NCBI GenBank assembly: GCA_041654915.1 | Contig: JBAZCO010000025.1 | Location: 1 to 17,794, forward strand | Length of the DNA stretch: 17,794 nucleotides | Source: JBAZCO01 sp041654915 | GTDB lineage: Bacteria > Bacillota > Clostridia > Christensenellales > DTU072 | Direction: 5' to 3' | Shown here: piece by piece, positions 5,825 to 13,462 of the stretch | Layout of the letters: each line of letters starts with the position of its first letter | Position numbering within the stretch: the first letter of the stretch is position 1 | Notes under the pieces: generated by a model | Told to the model about the DNA's origin: nothing | The model's database searches: none | The model's input: only the letters and a program-made list of their open reading frames with translations | Made by a program: the position numbers and the translations under genes

Positions 5825-8223
5825 AGCTCACCTCTTAATTTTTGATAAAGTGTTTTGTTCTCTACCGGCTCATCGCCCGGCTTAATCTCGGGGCTTGTGG
5901 ACAGGTAGTTATATAGGAACACGGGATGCAGTTTAATGGGCAGTATGGAGCTGTCGTGCAGCACCTCTATATCGTAGGCTTTATACCGCTCGTCCTCTAT
6001 CTCGGGAACTGTTTCGCACGGATGCAGCGCACCGGCTGTGATTATCCCAAGATGCAGATAGTATGTACCGTCCTCCCCAACATACCTTAAATGGTTGTAT
6101 CTATCCTTTTTGAACTCGCTTTGCAGCAAACTTGTTACCGCCTGTTTGAGGACATTGTTCATTGCCTCGTTGTTTTGCACAAAATCACGGTCCAACATAC
6201 GCATATTACTAATATCTTGCCAATTGTAAATATCCAAAAAGCCCGTTGATTTCAAAGTAGAATGTGTATCCGTAGGAGATGTTACAGATACCCCTATCGC
6301 AGGCGCAACTATATTGGACATAACAGAGTTGTTCAAAGTGACATTGGAATAAATTAAGGTTTCACCTTCCTTTCCGCTCTCTATAAAGATGCCAAAGTTG
6401 CTGGCGTTTCTCATAATGCACCCGTCCACAGTCACTTCTGCACGATAGAGTGCCAAGGCATAGTAGCCGTTTTCTAGTATTGAATATTCTATTCTAACAT
6501 CGGTTAAAAATTCGCCTTCCTCTCTGTTGCCCACAACTATTACATAACCACGCAAGCCGTTGGGCATAGAGATGCGCTCCGCCTCGTCATTTCTTATCCG
6601 CAAATTGCTAACGGTAACCCCGCTTGCCACAATATGCAACATGGTATAATCTTGCTTCTTTTGGTTGTAGTTAATTCCGTCCAAAATATATCCGTTGCCG
6701 TGCAAATTACTCTTTAGTTCAAGTGCGCTTTCGCTAGCTCCAAACTCAATATCGTTTCTTAGATAGATATTTTGCTCATCTTCTACTGCACGGCGCACAT
6801 CATCATAAGTATAGCAGTTTACACCATTGTCTACGGCAAAGGTATAGCTGCGGGAAACGCTAACGCTTTCGTAAGGAGAAACCTTGGCGGTCAAGGTTAT
6901 TTGTACGGTTTTTTTCACGGAAAAATCACCGTGCAGCTTGAGCTTGCCGTCCTCCTCAAATACAGCCAATGCAGGGTCGTCCGTTTGATAAATAAAGTCG
7001 TCCGCCGTGGCGTCCGCAGGGAAAATCACCCCTATATCTATCACTTCCGCCTCCAAGCCGTTCGCCCCATAGCGACGATTGCCGTAAACTGTCTTTTCTA
7101 AAATACCACGCTTTTCGGTTTCCGCATTTTTGGCAAGCACTATAACACTTATCGGCTTGACAATTTCTATCTCCACAGATGCGGACTTGCCACCCTTTTG
7201 TGCGGTAAAGGTAACAAATCCGTTTGCCTTGCCGCTCACCCTACCCTCTCCATCTATCTCGGCAATGTTTGGGTGGGAGCTTGTCCACAACACCTCTTGC
7301 GCCCCGCCCCTAGTGGCATCTTTATAAATTGCGGATAAGATTAATGGGAGCTTGCCAACCTTAAATTTATAATCCTCAAAGAAAGAGGCATTTTCTATTA
7401 CAATATCGTCCTCGGCAGAGCGGAACAACGCTATACTGCCTGCGGAGGTATGCAAAGAGGCAACTTCGCTAGTAAAGTAAAAATTGCCGCCCTCAATATA
7501 GCCGCCGCTAACATTGGTAATATTGTGCGGTGTTATGTCGCTTAGCTTGAAGCTTGAGGCGGAAAGATATATTGGTGAGCCATAATAACTGATTCCCTGT
7601 GAAGAGGTGAGCGTTATGCTCTTTTCTATCCCCTCGGTTGTCACGCTGATAACCGCCTCGCCAACCCTCTTTGCCGTTGCAATTCCGTTTTGGTCTATCT
7701 TAATCACATTGGGGTTGGAGGAGCGCCATTCAATATCCTTAACCACCGCATCTATCGGGCGGAATACTGCGGTAAGCCACACGCTTTCTCCCGTTTGCAG
7801 GTTGCTCTTTGCGCTGGTTAACTCTATATCCTGCACCTTATCGCCCTTGATGTATACATTACAAATAGCCTTTTTATTGCCCTCTGCCGTTGTCGCTATC
7901 ACGGTAAAAGTGCCGTAGCTATGTAGTTCTAACCGTCCTGTATTGGGGTCGATATACGCTATATCCCCCTCATAGTCCACAGTGGGTATAATATCGCTAA
8001 TCTCCCAAGTGACTTTTTTGTTTTTTGCGGCAGTGGGATACACTGTTGCCTCAAAGCCGTCAAAATGCCCGTCACTAAGGGAAAGTTCCAGAGTGGAGTG
8101 GTTGAGTTCCACCCTATCTACCGCTATATATGCCTCTACGGTGATTATATCTATGGCAAACAGCACGCTTGCCACTATGATTAAAGGTAACAAAAGGAGC
8201 ATTCCGATAATAATTTTTTTCAT
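5821..8223 (-). CDS. Membrane-anchored surface protein: Ig-like (Big_2) domains plus right-handed beta-helix
   Basis: The 800-residue protein starts with MKK and a hydrophobic segment (about 4-28), which is a signal peptide or anchor, so the rest is probably outside the cell. Four bacterial Ig-like (Big_2-type) units can be discerned at about 35-127, 130-207, 272-354 and 357-465, with typical strings such as VTWEISD, IEWRSSNPNVIKIDQNGIATAKRVGEAVISV and VLWTSSHPNIAEIDGEGRVSGKANG. Residues 470-665 look like a right-handed beta-helix (short repeats with VSNLRIRND, VRIEYSILENGYYAL, VDGCIMRNASNFGIFIES, LNNSVMSN). Residues 666-800 are unassigned and there is no LPXTG sorting signal or dockerin. The ATG has an AGGAGGGG ribosome binding site and lies ten bases after the ABC permease stop, so it is the last gene of the transporter operon. 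It is possibly an exported or transporter-associated surface protein. No catalytic role is evident. Confidence 0.8.
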   Translation of the reverse strand: MKKIIIGMLLLLPLIIVASVLFAIDIITVEAYIAVDRVELNHSTLELSLSDGHFDGFEATVYPTAAKNKKVTWEISDIIPTVDYEGDIAYIDPNTGRLELHSYGTFTVIATTAEGNKKAICNVYIKGDKVQDIELTSAKSNLQTGESVWLTAVFRPIDAVVKDIEWRSSNPNVIKIDQNGIATAKRVGEAVISVTTEGIEKSITLTSSQGISYYGSPIYLSASSFKLSDITPHNITNVSGGYIEGGNFYFTSEVASLHTSAGSIALFRSAEDDIVIENASFFEDYKFKVGKLPLILSAIYKDATRGGAQEVLWTSSHPNIAEIDGEGRVSGKANGFVTFTAQKGGKSASVEIEIVKPISVIVLAKNAETEKRGILEKTVYGNRRYGANGLEAEVIDIGVIFPADATADDFIYQTDDPALAVFEEDGKLKLHGDFSVKKTVQITLTAKVSPYESVSVSRSYTFAVDNGVNCYTYDDVRRAVEDEQNIYLRNDIEFGASESALELKSNLHGNGYILDGINYNQKKQDYTMLHIVASGVTVSNLRIRNDEAERISMPNGLRGYVIVVGNREEGEFLTDVRIEYSILENGYYALALYRAEVTVDGCIMRNASNFGIFIESGKEGETLIYSNVTLNNSVMSNIVAPAIGVSVTSPTDTHSTLKSTGFLDIYNWQDISNMRMLDRDFVQNNEAMNNVLKQAVTSLLQSEFKKDRYNHLRYVGEDGTYYLHLGIITAGALHPCETVPEIEDERYKAYDIEVLHDSSILPIKLHPVFLYNYLSTSPEIKPGDEPVENKTLYQKLRGEL

Positions 8224-8233
8224 TTCGCCCCTC

Positions 8234-9901
8234 CTAATTAGATTTTATTTTGTTGTAGCGCTTGTCTAGCTTGAGGAACAAGCTTAGCACAAGCCCCGCC
8301 GCCATAAGAGCGGAAACTATGAGCAGTATCACATAAACTGTGTTTATGTTTTTTATTATTGTCACGCCGTTGATAACTAGCGGAACATAAGAAAAGACCA
8401 TAGCGGCAAGCCCGTAAACCACGGCAATCACACAGCCGGAAAATATGTTTACCGATACATTTTTATTAGCGGCAACCAAATCGCCCGCAGCTGACACATC
8501 AAAAGACGGCGACTTAATATCGCTTATCATTGCAGAGGCGGAAAGCGCAACAATTAGAAACTCGGATATAAAGAATATCGCCGCCATATCGCCAAAGCCA
8601 ACATTGTTGCCGTACTTTTCGCCGCCAAACACGCTGCCCACAACTATACAGCTTACAAGTACCGAAAGCGTTGCAACCACAAAATATAGACTGAGCTTTA
8701 CAAGCACTTGGTACTTATAAGAAACAGGCATAATTTTGGTGAGATAAAATGTGTTGCCCTCACGGCTGATTGCCGTAGATGCAAAGGATACTATTATGGT
8801 AATAAATATGATTACCACCAGCAAGGTAAGCCCCGGCACAATCCGCCCACCCACGCTTGCGTCACCTATTGAGGAAGCAAGGTCGTTGCAGAAATATATC
8901 ATTATGGGTGCCGTAATCGCCATTGCTAGGTACTGAAACGAATAGTTTAGCGAACGGAATATAAGTACATATTCCTTGCGGAGCAGTGCGATAAATACGG
9001 GGCGCACTTTGTCTTCTGTCTTTAGTTCAAATGACTCGCTCCCACGCTCTATGCTCTTTAGCACTATGGGATACACGGACTTTCCTGCGGCAAAGAACGC
9101 CCCCAAAACCACAGCCGCATTCAATAAAAGCAGATACAAAAACGACAGCAGTACCTTGTTGCCATACAGCACATTGGCATATAGGTTAAACGGGAACATT
9201 GAGGACGCAACGCCTCTAATCTGCGCCAAAAAATCCTCGGTGAGAATCGTTTGAGTTTTGTTTTGCGCATATTCCAATACACCTTTTAGGAGCAACATAT
9301 ATAGCGCAAAACCAGATACCACTATTATTATTAACAAAGCAAGAATGAGCGCAAATCGATTTTTAATTAAGTTGGTAAGGTTAATGACGGGAAGCGCTAT
9401 TAAGTTAGATAGGCAAAACGGGAGAACCGTAAGAAATATGGTAAACGGCACAGCGGTAACATAAAACGCTGCCCCTGCATTTGTTAGATATCCATATATG
9501 ACAAACACAGGGAAGGTGAACACAAACGATATCATCAAATTATATATGTAAACATATATGGATTTTGCAAAAAATATCTGCTTGCCGTCCACGGGAAAGC
9601 GCAGTAATAGTTCGTTATCGCCGCTATAATAAAGATTTTTTACAAAAGCACTTGTGCAAACCACCGTTTGCACCACCACCGACACACCGGATACTATAAC
9701 AAGAAACTCATACTTTAGCGGCACATTGCCCGACACCATTATTCCCGCTATAAAGTACACACCCACTATATATACCGTGTATATCACCAATGAGAAAAAC
9801 AGGTTGATAAGGAAAGATACCACCGATTTGGGGGTGATTTCTTTGCCCAACCCAAACTTAGATTTAAGTTCTAAGCGCAGCATTGTGAGTATACTATTCA
9901 T
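8234..9901 (-). CDS. ABC-2-type transporter permease
   Basis: The 555-residue protein has about twelve hydrophobic segments, including clusters near 28-52, 66-88, 113-170, 182-207, 246-270, 346-370, 400-422 and 480-545. It is duplicated-looking, with a long hydrophilic stretch around 272-305. Such large permeases belong to the 'putative ABC exporter' group (about 530-570 residues) that pairs with a single cytoplasmic ATPase. The start ATG at 9901 lies inside the end of the ATPase gene (overlap 9894-9901), and the beta-helix gene follows after ten bases, so all three are one transcription unit. The substrate is unknown. The absence of a binding protein and the ABC-2 type point to export rather than uptake. 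Confidence 0.85.
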   Translation of the reverse strand: MNSILTMLRLELKSKFGLGKEITPKSVVSFLINLFFSLVIYTVYIVGVYFIAGIMVSGNVPLKYEFLVIVSGVSVVVQTVVCTSAFVKNLYYSGDNELLLRFPVDGKQIFFAKSIYVYIYNLMISFVFTFPVFVIYGYLTNAGAAFYVTAVPFTIFLTVLPFCLSNLIALPVINLTNLIKNRFALILALLIIIVVSGFALYMLLLKGVLEYAQNKTQTILTEDFLAQIRGVASSMFPFNLYANVLYGNKVLLSFLYLLLLNAAVVLGAFFAAGKSVYPIVLKSIERGSESFELKTEDKVRPVFIALLRKEYVLIFRSLNYSFQYLAMAITAPIMIYFCNDLASSIGDASVGGRIVPGLTLLVVIIFITIIVSFASTAISREGNTFYLTKIMPVSYKYQVLVKLSLYFVVATLSVLVSCIVVGSVFGGEKYGNNVGFGDMAAIFFISEFLIVALSASAMISDIKSPSFDVSAAGDLVAANKNVSVNIFSGCVIAVVYGLAAMVFSYVPLVINGVTIIKNINTVYVILLIVSALMAAGLVLSLFLKLDKRYNKIKSN

Positions 9902-10676
9902 CTTTCACCCCTTCGCCGCTCTTTTTTAGCGGCTCGGTCGGCGTTATCAGTCTGCCTTGAGTGCCGCCTGTCGCCTTGAAAAATACTTCCTCAAGGCGGT
10001 TTTGATTGGTAGGATTACCGGCAAGCTCTAGTATTTCGGTAATCTTGCCCTTGTCTACTATCGCCGTGCGGTGGCAAAGCTGCTTAACAATATCTAGGTT
10101 ATGCGATGAGAAAAACACCGTGTTGCCCTTGCGGCTGTGTTCCTGCATATAATTTATGATATCAGCGGTGGACTGCGGGTCAAGCCCCATCATAGGTTCG
10201 TCCAATATCCAAACTTTAGGCTCGTGTATAAGGGCGGCAATAATGCAAATTTTTTGTTTCATACCGTGTGAATATGACTTTATTTGCTTGTCCACAGCAT
10301 GTTCTAAACTAAACACCTGCAAAAAGTAACGCAGGCGCTCCACCCTGTCTGCAAGGCTCACCCTATACAAGTCGGCAACATAATTTACATACTCCCGTCC
10401 GGTTAATTTCTCTATCACCATATGGTTGTCCGGCACATACCCCATATTCCTCTTGGCGGCGATTGGGGACTTCAAAATATCCGCTCCGCATATCGTAACC
10501 GTACCCGAATCAAAGGGAATAATGCCGGTAATACATTTTATCACGGTGGATTTTCCAGCACCGTTCTTGCCAAGAAAACCAAAGATTTCCCCTGCGCCAA
10601 CCTCAAAACTAATGTCGTCGGCAGAATTAAAGTTATTATTTGGATACCTTTTTATAAGGTTTTTAACGCTAAGCAT
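9894..10676 (-). CDS. ABC transporter ATP-binding protein
   Basis: The 260-residue nucleotide-binding subunit energises the permease encoded next to it. Walker A is GKNGAGKST at residues 36-44, the signature is YSHGMKQK at 135-142 (a SHGMK variant of LSGGQ, common in ABC-2 exporters), Walker B is VWILDEP at 155-161, and the switch histidine is H192 (SSHNLD). A GREYV segment at 93-97 is typical of drug/polymer-export ATPases. The frame is open upstream to 10742. I placed the start at the ATG at 10676 because AAGGAGAA lies seven to eight bases before it and because conserved sequence (MLSVKNLIKRYPN) begins there. It is separated by 103 bases from the small membrane protein gene upstream. No clear own promoter is seen in that gap, so read-through from the upstream promoter is possible. 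Confidence 0.92.
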   Translation of the reverse strand: MLSVKNLIKRYPNNNFNSADDISFEVGAGEIFGFLGKNGAGKSTVIKCITGIIPFDSGTVTICGADILKSPIAAKRNMGYVPDNHMVIEKLTGREYVNYVADLYRVSLADRVERLRYFLQVFSLEHAVDKQIKSYSHGMKQKICIIAALIHEPKVWILDEPMMGLDPQSTADIINYMQEHSRKGNTVFFSSHNLDIVKQLCHRTAIVDKGKITEILELAGNPTNQNRLEEVFFKATGGTQGRLITPTEPLKKSGEGVKDE

Positions 10677-10779
10677 AAACTTCTCCTTAAAAGTTTTATT
10701 TGGAAAGCACGCTCGAATAATTAGCGTACTACAAGTCATCAAATTTGGTGGGTAAAATTATTAAATATGATTTAAAAGT

Positions 10780-11238
10780 CTATTGCAGAAGTATGGGAGC
10801 GGGCATCTCAAACGGACTTGTCACCTCGCTGTCAATACATCCCAAACAAATTGCGCTGTCAGGAATCACCTTTACTCCAAACGCAAACGGACGCCTCAAA
10901 GAAAATAAAAAATGCGGTATAATATATAATCCGTACCGTTTTACAACATGGTAAATATGCGGGAGCCAATGTATATTGACTACCTCAGAAACAAATGCGG
11001 CAAAATGCATAAATTTATTGGATGAGCCTGCTCCTATTGCCGAGGCAACGATGGTTAATACCAATGCCGCAGCGTGCAAAAGGTGAATCACTAACGAAAG
11101 AATCAGCCACAGTAGCCGCCCCGAAGTAAATAGCACTTTTTTATAGTTTTTCCACAACAAAACGCACCCGAACAATAAGGACAGGCTAAGCAGTGGGTTA
11201 TTTTTGAGTGCAAAAACCAATTGGGCTATATCCAACAT
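10780..11238 (-). CDS. Hypothetical membrane protein with an apparently leaderless start
   Basis: The 152-residue product has hydrophobic segments at about 15-30 and 42-68 and weaker ones at 77-97 and 101-114. No family is recognised. The last 35 residues (with CLGC at 131-134) look unlike the rest and could be poorly conserved. The ATG at 11238 has no ribosome binding site. A TTGACA/TATAAA promoter lies so close that transcription should begin about at the ATG, so the messenger is predicted to be leaderless. No better internal start is present near the front. It lies upstream of the ABC ATPase on the same strand and may be cotranscribed with it. A short opposite-strand frame overlaps its 3' end but has no support. 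Confidence 0.55.
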   Translation of the reverse strand: MLDIAQLVFALKNNPLLSLSLLFGCVLLWKNYKKVLFTSGRLLWLILSLVIHLLHAAALVLTIVASAIGAGSSNKFMHFAAFVSEVVNIHWLPHIYHVVKRYGLYIIPHFLFSLRRPFAFGVKVIPDSAICLGCIDSEVTSPFEMPAPILLQ

Positions 11239-11244
11239 ATCTAA

Positions 11245-11273
11245 TTTATATCATAATACAAAAATATTGTCAA
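11245..11273 (-). promoter_or_regulatory. Strong promoter abutting the start codon of the small membrane protein
   Basis: On the minus strand TTGACA (11268-11273) is followed after 17 bases by TATAAA (11245-11250), extended by TGA just before it. Only six bases separate the -10 box from the ATG, so the predicted transcription start coincides with the start codon. The promoter is divergent from that of htpG. Confidence 0.65.
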
Positions 11274-11339
11274 GCATACTAAACTAATGCCCGTGCCAGT
11301 AGATAATAGCAATTACTTTGAAAAAACTCTACAAAACAC

Positions 11340-11368
11340 TTGCAAAATTTAGGAAAGAGCATTATAAT
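11340..11368 (+). promoter_or_regulatory. Sigma-A promoter of htpG
   Basis: TTGCAA at 11340-11345 and a perfect TATAAT at 11363-11368 are separated by 17 bases. The predicted start is near 11375, at the left edge of the CIRCE-like operator. Confidence 0.7.
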
Positions 11369-11373
11369 TACTT

Positions 11374-11400
11374 TTAGCAGTCACACGATGCGACTGCTAA
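11374..11400 (+). promoter_or_regulatory. Variant CIRCE operator of htpG
   Basis: The left arm TTAGCAGTC (11374-11382) and right arm GACTGCTAA (11392-11400) are perfect inverted repeats with a nine-base spacer. Two further pairs (TT/AA) extend them to 11372-11402. Consensus CIRCE arms are TTAGCACTC and GAGTGCTAA. The only difference is the same base changed symmetrically in both arms, so dyad symmetry is kept. The site starts six bases after the -10 box, as in the Hsp20 promoter. This points to HrcA control. Confidence 0.7.
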
Positions 11401-11424
11401 AATCACAATTTAAGGAGGCAGAAA

Positions 11425-13272
11425 ATGAAGAAATTTAAGTCCGAATCACAAAGGGTTCTAGACATAATGATTAACTCCATTTACACCAACAAAGAAATAT
11501 TTTTAAGAGAAATTCTATCTAATGCAAGTGACGCATTGGACAAGCTTTACTACAAAAGCCTTACTGAAAGCTTAGGGCTTGCCAAAGAGGATTTTTACAT
11601 CCAAATAACCGCAGACGAAAAGAGCCGCACGCTTGTTGTGTCCGATAACGGCATAGGTATGACGGCAGCGGAGCTTGAAAATAATTTGGGGGTGATTGCA
11701 AGGAGCGGCTCGTTAGACTTTAAAAAGAATGCTAAGCCTCAAGATGAGATAGATATCATAGGGCAGTTTGGCGTAGGCTTTTACTCAGCGTTTATGGTGT
11801 CGGACAAAGTTGAGGTACTCTCCAAGCAATATGCAAACGATAAAGCGCATCTTTGGGTATCCAAAGGTTCAGAAGGGTATACCGTAACCCCCGCCGAACG
11901 GGAAGGACACGGCACTACAATCACAATGACAATCAAAGCGGACACCGAAGAAGAAATGTATGGCGAGTTTCTTAACGAATATAGAATTAAGGAGTTGGTA
12001 AAAAAATATTCCGACTATATTAGATATCCTATTAAGATGATTACAAGTGCAAAGCCAGACGGCAAGGGTGATGAAAAAGAGGAGCAACCAGAGGCGCAAA
12101 CGCTAAACTCTATGATACCTATTTGGAAAAAGAGAAAGGCGGATATAGAAGAGAGTGAATACCACTCTTTTTACCGTGACACCTTTTATGACTTTGAGCC
12201 GCCCGCAAAGGTGCTGCACACATCCGCCGAAGGCGCAGTTAACTACAATGCGGTACTCTTTATTCCGTCCAAAGCCCCTATCAACTATTATTCAAAGGGG
12301 TATGAAAAAGGCTTAAAGCTATACAACAATGGCATTATGATAATGGAAAAGTGTGCAGAACTTCTTCCCGACTACTTTAGTTTTGTTAAGGGGGTTGTGG
12401 ACAGTGATTTAACCTTGAATATCTCAAGGGAAACCATACAGCAAAACCACCAACTCAAAAAGATTGCCTCTAATATAGAAAAAAAGATAAAGACCGCCTT
12501 GCTCGAAATGCTAGAGGACGACAGGGAAAACTATGAAAAGTTTTTCAGTGAGTTTGGTTTGCAGCTCAAATACGGAATATACGACAGTTGGGGGCAAAAT
12601 AAGGATTTACTCAAAGATTTGATTTTGTTCCGCTCGGTAAATGAGGACAAGCTCGTCACTTTTAAAGAATATTTTGATAATATGAAAGAGGGACAAGAGC
12701 ATATTTACTATGCCGCTGGCAAGTCCGCCGCCGCCATAAAAGCTCTCCCTCAAGCGGAAAAAGTATTGGATGCGGGTTGGGACATTCTCTGCTTTAGTGA
12801 TGAAGTGGATGAGTTTGCCATTCGTTTTCTTGGCAGCTATGAGGAAAAGGAGTTTCGCTCGGTTTCAGCGGCAGATATCAAGGAGGAGGATGCCCCAGAA
12901 CAAACGGATAAGGACAAGGAAGTTCTTGATTTTATCAAAGAGGCGCTAGGGGATAAGGTTGCCAAAGTACGCTTTAGCTCACGCTTAAAAACTCACCCTG
13001 TTTGCCTAACATCTGAGGGAGAACTTTCTATTGGTATGGAAAAAGTATTTAACTCAATGCCCGGCGCAAAGGATATTGCTGCCGAAAAGGTGCTTGAAAT
13101 TAACGCTTCTCATCCCATATACACAAAACTTACCTCCCTGTTCGACAGTGATAAGGATGCCTTAAAAGATTATGCGTCCATACTCTTTACACAGGCGCTG
13201 CTCATAGAGGGCTTGCCAATAGATAATGCAGCGGAGTATTCTAATCTCGTCTGTAATTGGTTAGCTTTTTAA
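11425..13272 (+). CDS. htpG: Hsp90-family molecular chaperone HtpG
   Basis: This 615-residue ATP-dependent cytoplasmic chaperone is close to the usual bacterial length (about 620-630). Seen directly: the N-terminal GHKL ATPase with NKEIFLREILSNASDALDKL at 22-41 (catalytic E29, N33), SDNGIGMT at 73-80, GQFGVGFYSAFMV at 113-125 and GHGTTITM at 160-167. There is a short charged linker around 207-222. The middle domain has NISRETIQQN (331-340; the ATP-contacting arginine is R334), and a C-terminal dimerisation domain follows. No key residue is missing. The ATG at 11425 has AAGGAGG six bases upstream. The gene is monocistronic with its own promoter and variant CIRCE operator. In Bacillus subtilis htpG is not under HrcA, so the control here differs from that model. 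Confidence 0.97.
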   Translation: MKKFKSESQRVLDIMINSIYTNKEIFLREILSNASDALDKLYYKSLTESLGLAKEDFYIQITADEKSRTLVVSDNGIGMTAAELENNLGVIARSGSLDFKKNAKPQDEIDIIGQFGVGFYSAFMVSDKVEVLSKQYANDKAHLWVSKGSEGYTVTPAEREGHGTTITMTIKADTEEEMYGEFLNEYRIKELVKKYSDYIRYPIKMITSAKPDGKGDEKEEQPEAQTLNSMIPIWKKRKADIEESEYHSFYRDTFYDFEPPAKVLHTSAEGAVNYNAVLFIPSKAPINYYSKGYEKGLKLYNNGIMIMEKCAELLPDYFSFVKGVVDSDLTLNISRETIQQNHQLKKIASNIEKKIKTALLEMLEDDRENYEKFFSEFGLQLKYGIYDSWGQNKDLLKDLILFRSVNEDKLVTFKEYFDNMKEGQEHIYYAAGKSAAAIKALPQAEKVLDAGWDILCFSDEVDEFAIRFLGSYEEKEFRSVSAADIKEEDAPEQTDKDKEVLDFIKEALGDKVAKVRFSSRLKTHPVCLTSEGELSIGMEKVFNSMPGAKDIAAEKVLEINASHPIYTKLTSLFDSDKDALKDYASILFTQALLIEGLPIDNAAEYSNLVCNWLAF

Positions 13273-13340
13273 AGTTCAAATGCTTTTAATTTAGGGCTAG
13301 CCGCTTTTTAACAATAACCGTTACCAAAAGCATTAATACT

Positions 13341-13391
13341 AAAAAACTTGGCAAGTTTTCGTTGTCACATAGTTAGTATGTTTGGCAAGTT
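13341..13391. repeat. Short inverted repeat and 10-base direct repeat downstream of htpG
   Basis: AAAACTTG (13343-13350) and CAAGTTTT (13352-13359) are inverted copies around a single G. They could form a weak A/T-rich hairpin that may help end htpG transcription. The internal TTGGCAAGTT at 13348-13357 recurs directly at 13382-13391. No function is assigned. Confidence 0.35.
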
Positions 13392-13403
13392 GTTAAGTTT
13401 TTA

Positions 13404-13439
13404 GGATAAAAAAACAGGGGCTATTGCAGCCCCTGTTTT
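13404..13439. terminator. Bidirectional terminator between htpG and the phosphoesterase genes
   Basis: A perfect 12-base-pair stem pairs AAAACAGGGGCT (13411-13422) with AGCCCCTGTTTT (13428-13439) around a five-base loop. On the minus strand it is followed by seven T residues, so it is a strong terminator for the phosphoesterase operon. On the plus strand the tail is TTTT and then mixed, so it probably also stops htpG. Confidence 0.85.
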
Positions 13440-13462
13440 GGTTGGTTTTGTTTTAAAATTTT

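Noticed and set aside
6772..8269. Several plus-strand open frames opposite the Ig/beta-helix gene
   Set aside because: They are antisense to a gene with clear domains and lack start signals. Their low-complexity Ser/Thr/Ile translations are shadows.
10677..10742. N-terminal extension of the ABC ATPase by 22 residues
   Set aside because: The extension contains the AAGGAGAA ribosome binding site of the inner ATG and does not resemble ABC ATPase sequence. The family normally begins at the inner methionine.
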